Positions 21,842 to 33,193 of a stretch of 64,000 bases of DNA are shown here, in pieces. The translations under genes and the position numbers were made by a program. The notes beneath the pieces were generated by a model. It saw only the letters and a program-made list of their open reading frames with translations. It was not told where the DNA came from and did no database searches. The stretch is from Cephalopachus bancanus. Taxonomy: Eukaryota; Chordata; Mammalia; Primates; Tarsiidae. How positions within the stretch are numbered: position 1 is the stretch's first letter; every line of letters begins with the position of its first letter. Location of the stretch: positions 124,001-188,000 of the forward strand of contig JAPVLO010000206.1 in NCBI GenBank assembly GCA_027257055.1. Reading direction: 5' to 3'.

Positions 21842-22710
21842 CCATTGCATAGTGCTAGGTGCATAAGTCATGCTGGTAGATTAGATGTTGGTTTTAGATA
21901 ACAAAGCCAGAATCAGCCTAAGCTAAATGTTTTCTTGCCTCATGCTTGGATCTGGCCCTTACTTTTAATCCCTGAGGTCCAATTCTCTAAAATATATAAA
22001 TATAGACTAGGATAGGCATGAGGACAGGGCAGAAGAGTCTTCTATGGTCTCCAGTAGCTTTGGGGCTCACCAAATATGACTAACTGTCTAATACAGTGAA
22101 TATATTAATACTATGGCAATCCTGAATAGCAAAAGGAATCACATACTTGAGATGGGCAATCAAGACATCTCATCTTTCAAGTCAAATTAAAGGCAATATA
22201 TCATTCATTTCATTAATAAATGTGATGATTTAGGAGCAATAAACAGAGGAAAGTGTTTTATGGAGTAGGTATTTTATTCCCAGAGATCCTGTCAAAATAC
22301 TACTTGGACCAGAAGCATCTGGTAAGAGCTACTGTCTATGGTTATCTAGGTTTTCCTAGGGCCAACCTCAGAAGAATTGACTTGGACTTTGGGAATCTTT
22401 CAGCTTCCCTGGCCTCCCCAGGGGCAGGCTGGATCCTGATGTTTCCTGGGACTCTAAGGACTAATTCATTCTGGGCAATGGGAGAGGAGGAAGCAGAGGG
22501 AGAGAGGTATCTAGTGAATTGCTTTAATTTATTTGCTACATTCTGAACAAAGGGTCCAGGGAGGGAAAGTAGCTTCAACCTGCGGTGGAGAAGTGCTCTG
22601 GTGTTTCTTCTGGCTCTATGATCAAGATAGAAAACAGAGGATCCCAGGTAAAGAGATCACACTTTTACTAAGAAGTATGTGACTTTATAGAGCTAGAGCT
22701 AGAAGAAGCC
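21842..22710. other. Intergenic sequence without recognised gene
   Basis: Unique DNA. A 97-codon frame at 22,253-22,546 has an overlapping antisense frame and no recognisable domain. Confidence 0.6.
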
Positions 22711-23117
22711 TGTATTAGTTTGCTAGGGCTGCTGTAACAAAGTACCACAGACTGGGTGGCTTAAACAACCGACATTTATTTTCTCACAGTCATGGAGACC
22801 AAAAGTCCAAGATCAAGGTGTCTGCAAAGTTGGCTTATTCTTAGACCCATGGGGGAAGGATATGTTCCAGGTGTCTCTCCTTGGCTTGTAAATAGCCATC
22901 GACTCCTGATGTCTTCACACTGTAAATTTCTGGTCCAAATTTCCTGTTCTTATAAGGACACATAACAGATTCGAGCCCAATCTAAAGATCTCATTTTAAC
23001 CTAGTTTACTCTATTAAAAAATCTGCCTTCGAATATGGCCACATTGTGAGGTACTAGGGATTAGGACTTCAACATATGAGTTTTGTGGGGAGGGGAAGAT
23101 ACAACTCAGCCCACAAC
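22711..23117 (-). mobile_element. MLT1-type MaLR LTR
   Basis: TGTATTAGTTTGCTAGGGCT at the left through 'gggtggcttaaacaaccgac' and 'ggggattaggacttcaacat' to CAGCCCACAACA at the right. It is an MLT1 LTR in antisense with TG...CA ends. Confidence 0.88.
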
Positions 23118-24254
23118 AAAGCCCATTTATTTCTGACTATGCTAAACTCTGGAATAGGACTTCTCCCCAATCTTTGGTGTCTATAGGTGTGGAGTCCTCA
23201 ACCCTTTTCACCAGTGTTAGAGGGTGGAGAAAATCAGCTAGCAAACATGGTGTGCAAGAATTCACTCTTACAGCAGGTACTGAATGAGTCACTGACTCAG
23301 CCTCAGCCTCGGTTGGACCTGCTCTCCTTCTAAATGGAGCAGTTGCAGAAAAAGCAGAGTCCTATGGTGAATCCAAACAGTCTGAAACTATGAAGCTGGG
23401 CAGTTTGGCTGTGTGGTGGAGCCCATTAATTATAGTGTGTCTTGATTGTGTTTATTTGTCTAAACTCTTCTTGGTGTTGCAAAACTGCCCGCCTTGGACA
23501 TTGAACAACAAAAAAGTGAGAAACCAGGCAGCTGTATTCATCTGTGGCTGCAGGTCTATGATGGGGAGGTTCAGCCAGACCAGCTAGAAGATCTGGATGA
23601 TGCAGGGAAACATGCTGTGTCCTCACTGGGGTGGGAGTCCCATGGGCACAGTGATGGGGTGACTGGAGTGGGCCCCAGGGCCAGATGCCCTCTCGCTTAC
23701 CATCAGCAAAAATCATGCAGGTTAAACTGATGGGCTGGGAGAGAGGGGGATGGGGAATGAGGAGAGGGAAACACTGGCAATTTCTTTCCTAAATGTCTTT
23801 TTCCTGCCCCAGACTGTGGTAAAATACAGCAGAGACCAGCTGGCCAGCCTTGTTTGTTTAAGTTGTTGACTAATCTCTGAGTTCATGTGCTGAGCTGGTT
23901 CATGAAGTTCCTGAACTTTTATTATCCTTGGACTTCTGGCACGGTAAAAATGAAAGAAGAAACTGGTACTATCTTTAAAGGAAGCCTATGGGATTGAGTG
24001 AACTAAATGTTTGACTCTGAATCAAGAGATTCAAGGATAATATTCATTGAGAGCCACGCTGTGCAGGGTACTGTGCTAGGTTGTAGAATATGAATGAAGT
24101 TGAATTTCCTCTCAGCTTTATCAAGAACTCTGCTCTCCCCAGAGACATTGGGTCATACTGAGCCTCCGTTTATTCAAAATATAATGTTTTAAATGCAAAA
24201 ATACTAAGAAGCAGATATATATTAGAGATTTTAGAAAGTAAATATGAATCTGTA
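23118..24254. other. Intergenic unique segment, possible RANKL distal regulatory region
   Basis: No repeat recognised for over 1 kb, about 22 kb upstream of the promoter. In mouse a Tnfsf11 enhancer lies roughly 22 kb upstream, so this repeat-free block is a positional candidate only. Overlapping frames at 23,390-23,730 on both strands are not supported as genes. Confidence 0.35.
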
Positions 24255-24395
24255 CTCTCCAATGTGGCAGGCACTAGCCTCAGTTGCATCAACCACGTTT
24301 CAAGTGTTTTATAGCCACATGTAGCGAATGGCTGCCATATTGGACAGTACGATACAGAACTTTCTCATCATTGCAGAATGTTCTACTGGATATAT
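24255..24395 (-). mobile_element. hAT-Charlie-type MITE fragment
   Basis: 'catcaaccacgtttcaagtg', 'tatagccacatgtagcgaat' and 'ccatattggacagtacgata' followed by 'agaatgttctactgga' match a common mammalian hAT nonautonomous element. The exact MER name is uncertain, and so is the strand. Confidence 0.6.
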
Positions 24396-25585
24396 CTAAT
24401 GAATGAACAACAAATGTGGACTCATAGAGGATATTTTTCATTTCAAAATGCTCTGCAAACTGCAACATATGATGCCTGGAAGGGCCAGTTAAGATTGCTA
24501 GTTTATATCTCAGGACTGGAAACAACCTTATAGATTACCCATATTAACTACCCACTCAATGACTAATCCACCCTACAACATTCCACCAAGCCTCTTTTCA
24601 TGTTTGGCTTGATACATTAACCTTCAAAGGCAATGGATTTTATCAGTGAACATTTCCTAATCCAAAATAGTGTAATTCAGTACATGACTCTTACCAAATG
24701 CTAATTTTCCTTGAAAATATTAAGGAATTTCACATTCTTATAAATGTCTTTACAGATGAGTCACACAATTTTCATTAAAATTGCATACAGAAAGAGTAAA
24801 TGTCAAATGTAAATGCAAATGTCAAAAACAAAATGAGGTTATGCAGTCTGCTTACTTGTCCTGTGGTTTCCTTAAGCATGCTAATAATAATTTTAAAAAT
24901 AGTTTGGACTTGTTAACTCTCTAAACAGATGACTTCTTACTAATAGTAATCTTATGTATTTCTCAATGATTTTTTTCCTCAGAAATATTTTATAATTGAA
25001 AAATGAGTAAATTTTCTAGATAAAAAATTTACCTTTTATAACACCCATAGTTTGAGAATTATAACCAATCACAATAGAAACATTTTCATAGAATGCCTCT
25101 GCTTGAGCAAACTGGGTACACTGCCATACTCTAAATTTTCTTCAATGTCTTTCATTGTCACCACTATGGACGTGAATTGACTAGAGACACTCCGGCTAGA
25201 TGAGCCTGCAGCCACTCTCTTGTGTGACTTCCTTTAGTAATTCTTCTGACCCCTCCATGGGTTTCACTTATCATTTCTAACTGCTATTGACTATCCTTTA
25301 CTATAGAGGAGCTCTAGCTCAGTGCTTCAACTCTTCTCTCTGTTCAGATACATTGGATTTATTTTCAAAGATAAGAACCTAAATGATTATTCTCCTAAGA
25401 TTCATAATTATTGTCAGTAAGGAAAGGACATAGACTTGTGACAAGCTCTTTTCCTCGGAGTTCTTCCTCTTACTTTCTGTACTGCCTGATATTGACAGAA
25501 ATCTGACTGGCTGAATAATAATGGTGTGTAGTAGTCTTAGTAATAGGAACAACAATAATAATAGTAAGAAAAACAATGGCAAGAA
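24396..25585. other. Intergenic sequence without recognised gene
   Basis: AT-rich unique sequence. A 76-codon minus-strand frame at 25,379-25,609 begins with a leucine run produced by an AAC/AAT-rich tract and is not a convincing gene. Confidence 0.6.
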
Positions 25586-25589
25586 CAAC

Positions 25590-25850
25590 AACATGCCTGT
25601 ATTAAGCACTGTTCTAAGGATTTTGTCTAGGCCGACTCATATACTTATAACAACTCCATAAGTACTGAATTGGACCATCACACCATTGGGCATGCTGATT
25701 GTGGGACCTGGCAGCTACCCTACTGTGTATTTTATCTTTCAAAGGATGAAACAAAAGCACAGAAATATAGGTCATCCTGCCAGTTAGTGGCAGAGTCTGG
25801 ATTGAATCACAGGACTTGTGGTCTCAGAATCCCCATTTTAGCCACTTTGT
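25590..25850 (-). mobile_element. MIR
   Basis: Antisense MIR: 'gtattaagcactgttctaag', 'ctcatatacttataacaact', 'gccagttagtggcagagtct' and 'gattgaatcacaggacttgt'. Nearly full length. Confidence 0.85.
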
Positions 25851-26289
25851 TTTAGGGTCGATTTCTAAAGCTTTATTCTGTATTAGAGCATGAATGTGTT
25901 CACATTTAAGACAACCACTTATTTCTAGCCTCTATTTTGCAGGGGTACTGTTGGTAAAACCTATATGCTGTTTTATGAGAGATAGCTTGTTACAACAGAA
26001 AATTACCTATAATCTATAGTCAGAACCAATATGGCATTTGTTCAGTCATTGGGTACATATTAGTTTGAACAAGTTCCATCTAAACATCTCAGTGCTTAGT
26101 CTTTTTTCTTCTGCCTTTCCTAGAAGGCTAATAGTGTCTTGTTTTCATGTGAGTATGTGATACATGTTTATGATGATGTCTGCCATAGTGGTTATTTCTG
26201 AAATGTGTTTCCCCTGAAACATCTTATCATTCATGTGTTTGCATCTGTATTGCTGCGTCAATATTTTAAGATTTAAGTGGATCTACTTT

Positions 26290-26595
26290 ATTAAACAATG
26301 CTGATAAAGTGCCTACTATGTACAGGAATTTTGCTAGGTGATAAGGGTGCAAAGAATGAACAATGCAGATTCTGTACCTTCAAGGCTCTTATACTCATAT
26401 ATAGTTAAAGTCACTGTAACGAAGAAAATGATCAAATAAAAGTGAGTGAGGATGAGAGAGGAAGCATTCTTAGAAAAATCTAGAGACTTGGGAAAAGCTA
26501 GAAGAAGACACCACCTGTGCTAAAATTTGAAGGTTAAATAGGAATCAATTTAAAAAACAGAAGCAGGAAAGACTTCATGGGCACCTCAGACCTAC
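26290..26595 (-). mobile_element. LINE-2 3' end, antisense
   Basis: 'agtgcctactatgtacagga', 'ggtgataagggtgcaaagaa' and 'taccttcaaggctcttatac' follow the complement of the L2 3' end. Confidence 0.65.
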
Positions 26596-26854
26596 AGGGG
26601 TGAAGTGAAACTTGGCCAACCTGTTCTTCTTTTGGGGTTTCTCATTTCAGTGAGTGGCACCCCTCAGTGCAGAAGACAAAAGCTGTGGGGCATCTTTGAC
26701 TACTTTCTCTCACCTTCTCATGGCCAGTCAGTCACCAAACCTAGTGGATTCCACGAAGTGACTCTGAAACCCATAGCATCTCTTCACCACTTCTGCCACC
26801 ATCGTGCTCAGTCCTGACCTGGATTTAGCCACCAGATCTCTGCATCCAGGCTCA
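26596..26854. other. Intergenic sequence, nothing recognised
   Basis: Unique sequence between two oppositely oriented L2 relics. A 70-codon frame at 26,605-26,817 has no similarity I recognise. Confidence 0.5.
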
Positions 26855-27300
26855 CTCTGCCCATCTCTTTCTATGACTCTCCCTCAAACCCATTCACTAC
26901 ATTGCAGCCAAATCGCATTCTAAATAATAGACCAGACATGCCATTCCCCTGAGGGAGGGGACCTTTCAGCAACTCTCCATTGCTCTTAGAAGAAAATTCA
27001 AATTTTTATCACGAATGACACAGGCTTGGGACTCATTCCCTGCTTATTTTCTAGTCTCATCTTTCTCCATTCCTTCCTCACACTCTGATCAAGATGTTCT
27101 AAACTTTTTTTCAGTTCCTTGAATACATCCTGTTTTGCTTCTTGGCTTTTATATGTGTTTTTCCTTGGATAACTATTACTCATCCCACAAGCCTCATTTT
27201 AGATATAGCTTCCTCCAAAAGTCGTTTTTGGACTCCCAAGTCTAGGTTAAGAACTTCTCTTATGTGCTTCCAGAACACATTTTACTAATTACATGATAGA
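26855..27300 (+). mobile_element. LINE-2 relic
   Basis: Sense L2: 'cattgctcttagaagaaaat', 'cccacaagcctcattttaga' and 'cttcctccaaaagtcgtttt' correspond to the L2 3' region in order. Confidence 0.7.
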
Positions 27301-28192
27301 GTAAGTGACTGTTTGCTTGTGTATTAGCAAGTAGAAACTAGGTGGCAAAAACTCCCTTATTTCAAATAAAGATCATTTCAGAGAAGGAATTTGGAAACCA
27401 GGTTAAGGATATAAATGATTGAGTTTGATGTAATCAAGAAACTGTGTTTAGAGAATCTATGAGACAGGCTTTGAGACAACCAGTTGGAGAAGTTGATATT
27501 TGTTGTGAAGTTTCAGGTGACAAAGAGACTGGGCTTTGTCCCATGTCTAAGAAGACTAAAAGTAAATGGTTGTGGCTGAAGCTGCCTGTCTGGTGGCAGA
27601 GCTAAGATGAAGTTGCATATAGTGAAAACAAACTGTGTTTTCTCTGACAACAGGGAAGAGTGTGTACCAGAGGCGTGATGTGGGCAACCAGGGAGGAGAC
27701 AGTCTGAGGATCATTTTTAAAGGAACCCCATCCAAGAAGGCATCTAGCCATGGGAATAAAAATGGGAGGTACTATAATTGCAGAAATTGGGGGGGTGGAA
27801 TTGTAAACTGTCAGCTGGGGAGAGAGAGTTTCAGTCAGATGTTTCTAGTAGGAAAATCTTTAAGAAGACATGAAAGTGCCCCATGAAAGAAAGCATTTTC
27901 TCTGAACGCTTTATTAAGCTCAAAGAGCACCAACCCAAGCTATAACTTTATTTGTCAAATAAGATCCCTCCTATTTTTGCAACTCCTTACTCTACCTTGC
28001 CACTGCAGCTCCCCACATCACTGTAAATTTTTCAGACGGATAATTCTGAACTGTGAGAGGGAAGATTTAATTTTAAATGGAGTACATTTTTTTACTATTA
28101 AATGGGATTTCTTCCTTTAATTATTTTTTAACCGAGTGTGTTCTCAGGATTCACAGTAACCAGATAACTTATTTAATTAAGAAAAAAGAAAT
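27301..28192. other. Intergenic sequence without recognised gene
   Basis: Unique DNA about 18 kb upstream of the TNFSF11 promoter. It includes a purine-rich stretch at about 27,400-27,900. No conserved protein is visible. Confidence 0.55.
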
Positions 28193-28484
28193 GACCGGGC
28201 TTGGTGGCTTGTCTGTAATCCAGCGCCTTTGGGAGGCTGAGGTGAGTGGATTGCCTGAGCCCGCGGATTCGAGACCCGCTTGGGCAGCGAGACCTCATCT
28301 CTGCAATAAATCAAAAAATCAGCCGAGCGTAGTAGCGCATATTTGTAATTCCAGCTACTTGAAAGGCTGAGGCGGGAGGATCGCAGGAGCCCAGCAGGTT
28401 GAGGCTGCGGTGGCCGGAGCGGCCACTGCACTCCAGTCTGGGCGACAGAGTGAGACTCCAACTCAAAAAAACAAAAAAAGAACA
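28193..28484 (+). mobile_element. Alu, lineage-specific type
   Basis: Full sense dimer with GGCTTGGTGGCTTGTCTG start, CAATAAATCAAAAAATCAGC linker and right-arm foldback GGTGGCCGGAGCGGCCAC. AAAGAAAT-like flanks are the probable target duplication. The open frames of about 100 codons here are Alu translations. Confidence 0.94.
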
Positions 28485-28880
28485 AAGAAATAATGAGAAC
28501 TTCCTGGAATTTCCAGCTAACGAGGAAAATTTAGATTACTTAGTAGTTTTAAGTTTTTTGAAATTATCTTTGGATTTCAGCAGTTTGATTATGGTGTGGG
28601 TAGGTGTGGATTTCTTTGTATTTACTCTTGGAGTTTCTGGCATTTTAAATTCATGGGTTGACATCTCAAATCAGTTTGGAAAGTTCTCACCATAATTTCC
28701 TCATGAATTCCTTCTTCCCATTTTTTCCCTTTTCTTCTGGAACTCCAATTACACATATGTTAGACCATTGATAATGTCTCGTGCATTTCTCATATTCTCT
28801 TCTGTTTTATTTTTTAATTATTTTTCCTTTATGTGCCTCAGTTTGGAAGTTTTCTAATGAATTGCCTTTGAATCCACTAA

Positions 28881-28916
28881 TCCTTCTCCTCCTCCTCCTC
28901 CTCCTCCTTCTTCTTT
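28881..28916. repeat. (TCC)n microsatellite
   Basis: Run of CTC trinucleotides grading into TTC units within the L1M relic. Confidence 0.95.
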
Positions 28917-28947
28917 GGTTCTACTGTTATTGAGTTCATCTAATTCT

Positions 28948-29235
28948 TTTCTTTTTTCTTTATTTTTCTTTCTTTCTTTTTTTTTTTTTTGAGTCAAAGA
29001 CTTGCTCTGTCACCCAGGCTGGAGTGCAGTGGCATGCTCATGGCCACCCCAGAGTCAACCTACTGGACATAGGTGATCCTTCTGCCTCAGCCTTCCAAGT
29101 AGCTGGAACTACAGGCAAGTGCTACCATGCCTGGCTAATTTGTTTTGATATATTGTAGAGACGAGGTCTCACCAAGTTGCCCAGGCTGGTCTCGAATCCC
29201 TGGGCTCAGGCAATCCTCTCACCTTGGCCTCCCAA
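28948..29235 (-). mobile_element. Alu, lineage-specific type
   Basis: Antisense dimer flanked by GTTCATCTAATTCT (28,934-28,947) and GTTCATCCAATTCT (29,236-29,249), one mismatch. It has a long pyrimidine tail on the left. Confidence 0.92.
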
Positions 29236-29599
29236 GTTCATCCAATTCTAATTCAAGATATTTTTTTTCTGTCCCAGAATATCCTTGTGATTATTATTTT
29301 TTAAAACATCCGATTTCTCTGTTGCAATTTTCTATCCTTTCATTCACTTTGCTTACCTTCTTTTACATTTTCTTTACTATACTTGTAATAGTTATTTGAA
29401 AATAATTGCTATTCCATTATTTGGGTCATCTGTTGGTCTGCTTCTTTTGGATGTTTTTTCTGTTTTCTTTATGAATCACACATTTAAGCTTCTTATCAGC
29501 ATGGTTTTAAAATCTCATTTTAGGGAGAAAATAATATGCTTTATTTTCTCTTTGCATCTGTTAAGTTCTATTCTTTCAATGTTACTGCAACATTTGTTT

Positions 29600-29715
29600 T
29601 AGAGTATAAGCATTGTGAAGTCAACAATTTTATATCTTATTCAGCATTTCATCTCCTATACCTACCATAGCACCAGACTCATAGTAATGCTCAGTAAATA
29701 TTTATCGAATTTAAT
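29600..29715 (+). mobile_element. LINE-2 3' terminal fragment
   Basis: 'tagagtataagcattgtgaa', 'cataGCACCAGACTC'-type phrase and 'atgctcagtaaatatttatc' match the end of L2 in sense. Confidence 0.65.
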
Positions 29716-29804
29716 AAAGTATCAGTATGAACAAAAAGGTTTGAAATAAATCACAATGTATAAGGCAATTACAAGTTACTCTTTACGTAGAATTTTAAGT
29801 GCAA

Positions 29805-30045
29805 GTCAGCAATGGAAGATGACACTAAAGATATAGATAGAGAAAGATTAAGGAAGAGTTTGGACTTTACCTTAAGTATTGGTAGGTTGCTGAATGGTTT
29901 CAAGAGAAGAAGTTGTACAGTCAGTTATGCATGATAAACAGATCAATCTGGAAGATGAGTTTAAATGGGAGAAGATTGGTGACAAGGAAGATAAGAAGGA
30001 AGTCATTTTAGTCCTATAGACAGCACAGGATGAGAGGCTGATTTA
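29805..30045 (-). mobile_element. LINE-2 relic, antisense
   Basis: 'gtttggactttaccttaagt', 'ttgctgaatggtttcaagag' and 'gatcaatctggaagatgagt' follow the complement of the L2 ORF2 3' part. Confidence 0.5.
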
Positions 30046-30640
30046 GAGACAAAGAGGAAGGGACAAGTATTCTGGGAATTTGTTTATGCATAGACAAATT
30101 CTTTTGACACCCTCCCACTCTCACCTCAAACAATAACACAGTATGTGGGAATGAGAAGTTTACCTGTGGCTTCAGTCCTGAGGAGACAGTTTAGGACTAG
30201 AAGAAAACAGGCCAATTCCCAGACAGAATTATTTAGAGCAATGAGTGGAACTTAGCATTAATGGACTTTGGGAAGTCTGAAAAAAGAATCAATTCCACAG
30301 CTACTAAGAGACTATGGTCAGGCAATCCTGAGAGACATAGGACTCAGTTTGAAATTCCCAGTCTTGCAAGAACCCCACTGCACCTTCTTAAGCTACCATC
30401 CTAGTGAGGAAACATCTTTCCCTACCCCTCACTTCATAGGTGTCCACCATTGCCCAAGACACTTCCAGTAACCTGCAATATTCAGGTGCAATGGGGACTC
30501 ACTCTAGTGGACATTGGTAGGAAAAAAAAAAGGACTCAGAAGCTTGAAAAAGGAACCCAAGCCAACTAAACAGAATAGCTTGTTTACATAGGAGGTTAAG
30601 TGATGAAGCAGAGGTGATTTTAAAAATGAGTGTAAGGAGA
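30046..30640. other. Intergenic sequence without recognised gene
   Basis: Unique DNA about 15-16 kb upstream of the promoter, where a proximal distal-enhancer of mouse Tnfsf11 lies (positional analogy only). A 67-codon frame at 30,268-30,471 is not recognised. Confidence 0.4.
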
Positions 30641-31000
30641 CTTTTAAAGAAGATACAAGAGGGTATTACAAAAGATCAACTGAAGAGAAAAAAAAATTCT
30701 TGAAATCAAATTCAATTCTGGAATTTAAAATCCAACAGACCAGCTGAATAATAGACTAGAAACTGGTGAAAAAAACTGAACAGAAATCTAGATCAAATAA
30801 AGGAATGTACTCATGATGGAATATGTAAATAAAAGACATGAAATGCAAGTTAACCAATATGGATCACGAAAGACCTAATATGGTGAAAACACCAATTCCA
30901 AAGAAGAAGAAAGAAGAAATAATTTTAAAAAATTATTTTCTGAGCAAAACTGAAATGAGGAAAGATTCAGGAAATGTGTAGTAGATGAATACAATAAGAC
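30641..31000 (+). mobile_element. Probable old LINE-1 relic
   Basis: Strongly A-rich sense strand with L1-like composition ('caaaagatcaactgaagaga', 'atttaaaatccaacagacca', 'gatcaaataaaggaatgtac'). Identity is tentative; no protein can be read. Confidence 0.3.
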
Positions 31001-31334
31001 CTTTTGGGGTCATTTCACTATATTTTTAGAAACAACTACAATCTCTCCAATTAATTTTTCTATTTCCCAAAAGTTTATTTAAAAGGTCTAGTGCTTCAGA
31101 TAATTTTATTTTCGGAACAAGTCTGAGATAATATTAATTAATTAAAAACCTATCGAAAGGCTTGCTTCCTAGAAGGCTAGAGATAACATTACTCTGTTTC
31201 CAGCATTGTGCACGGAAGAAATAAACAGGTGTGGACAGGGGTACTTTCTTCATACTCTTCCCCCTCCCATTCACTTGTCCCTGGTGTCTGATAATTCACC
31301 ACTAGAAATATACTCCTTTAGGGAAGAGGACTAA

Positions 31335-32560
31335 AAAAAATTCTAAGGCTCCAACTGACTGAACGGATCCCCCCTTTTGACTAAAGGGACCTCAGAGAAA
31401 CCATAAATCAAAACAAAACAAAACAAAAGTGAGCTTCTGACAGTAATGGGATAGGCAGTCAGACAAGCCTCGTTATACCTTCTACCTTTTGTGGTTTAGA
31501 CACAACTGACAGCGTTAATGTTAAAACAGAGGTCATAAGACTCACAGAACAGACTCTATGGCAGTAAGTTACCAAATTATAAACAAGATCCAAAGTCATG
31601 CCAGGCAAGGTTTATGTCACGTACCCTACACTTAAAGAATGAACTATTTTCTACCTGCCATAAGGTTTTCCCCCCCTTTTCTCTAGCAGCTAAACAAGCA
31701 CTATCCTTGAGATAAGCAATGTTGAAGCAGTTGCAGCCTGGCAACCCTCAGACACTGACTAACTGAGACCCTCTGTTCCACAAGCCATAACTACAGCTTT
31801 GATTGGACAAGAGATTGATTTCTATAACTTTCTCCTGATAAGAGACCACTGATTATGAACTGGGTCTGACTGGTTTTTACAGTCTGTGCATTTGAGTGCC
31901 TCCATGTCTCTGCATCACCTTTTGACCTATAGGGTCTAATTGTATACATTTAAATGTTGTCTCTTCCCTGAGGTGAACATGGGATGCATGTGACATGCAT
32001 GTTGGCTTATCACACATGCACAGACCCCTTTTCATGAATATCCATAACTGCTCCTATATCATGTTGAATATGTACACTGACCAGCCCCTTTGGCTTAAAT
32101 TCCTATCTTACCCCTCCCTCCCCTGAAGTGCTTGCTTTTGGTTTATTAGCCAGAGGATGCACTCCCACCTGCAGATCAAAATCCCTTTCTTAAGAAATAC
32201 AACTCTCAGCCGGGCTCAGTGGCTCAGCCTGTAATCCCGTGCCTTTGGGAGGCTGAGGTGAGTGGATTGCCTGAGCCCGCGGGTTCGAAACTGCCTGGGC
32301 AACTTGGTGAGACCGTATCTCTACAATAAATTAAAAAAAAAAATCAGCTGGGCGTGGTAGCGCCTGCCTGTAATTCCAGCTACTCGGAAGACTGAGGCAG
32401 AAGGATTGCTGGAGCCCAGCAGGTCGAGGCTGCGGTGGCAGGGAGCGGCCATTGCACTCCAGTCTGGGCGACAGAGTGAGACTCCAACTCAAAAAATAAA
32501 AATAAAAGAAATACAACTCTCTTTTCTAAATTTATAAATTGCGTGATTTAAACCAAGAGG
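31335..32560 (+). mobile_element. Putative ERV1-type LTR, interrupted by Alu
   Basis: A ~0.93-kb unit (without the Alu) of balanced composition unlike its AT-rich flanks. It contains 'cctttggcttaaattcctat' as possible promoter-proximal sequence, a C-rich 'cttacccctccctcccctga' tract, and a 3' part 'ttaagaaatacaactctc' joined to 'ttttctaaatttataaattg'. The layout is LTR-like; no internal viral genes adjoin it and I cannot name the family. Confidence 0.4.
32208..32505 (+). mobile_element. Alu, lineage-specific type, inside putative LTR
   Basis: Full sense dimer with perfect 16-bp target duplication AAGAAATACAACTCTC at 32,192-32,207 and 32,506-32,521. Linker CAATAAATTAAAAAAAAAAT; right-arm foldback partly decayed (GTGGCAGGGAGCGGCCAT). 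Confidence 0.95.
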
Positions 32561-33193
32561 GGTAAGGAATTAGATTCCCAGAAGTTTGCCAACATAAAAC
32601 ATCAAGCTAAGTGTTCATTGACATAAGTTGGTATTGATTTGTTATCATTTATTAGTTAATTTGTTAGCTGAACGGAATGTGGTGAGGACAGGTTGCTTGT
32701 AAAGGGTGATAGGAATGCTGGATTAGACTATTAGAGAGGCCAAACCTAGGTGAGAAGTTTCATTAGGTCTTCAGTGAGTAAAAGCAGCCTGGATCTGAGA
32801 TCAGAAGAGGCAGGAACACTCAGAGGAGGAACAAGAGTGATAAAAGAAGTGGTAAGTACAGAAGACAAAGTACACCAGCTTCATAATGTTGCTTGGGCTG
32901 ACTCTATCTCCAGGGTAAGATATTTTGGAATACTTATTAACACAGTAATATACATTAAAATTATTATTATATGAAGGGATACATAGATATTTTATAATAT
33001 GTATACTTAGTAAAATTAGTTGGTTGCAGATTTAGCAAGTATATCACATAAGATCTGCCAGGAAATGTGTGACAAATCCAAAGGATTTAACTGAAGAGAC
33101 TTTCATTTGAAGAGTTGTAACAGAGTTAGGCAAATTAACAAGGAGTGGTGAAGAACCCCGGGACCAGCAAAAGTAGGATGTCTTTCCCACAAT
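32561..33193. other. Intergenic sequence without recognised gene
   Basis: AT-rich unique DNA. A 74-codon frame at 32,750-32,974 has no recognised similarity. Confidence 0.6.

Larger units (their letters stand above)
28555..29560 (-). mobile_element. Old LINE-1 (L1M) 5' region, antisense, split by Alu
   Basis: Ordered phrases of an L1M antisense 5'/ORF1 region: 'atctttggatttcagcagtt', 'ctccaattacacatatgtta', 'gaccattgataatgtctcgt', then after the Alu 'tttgggtcatctgttggtct'. The open frames at 29,145-29,602 are parts of this relic. Confidence 0.6.
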
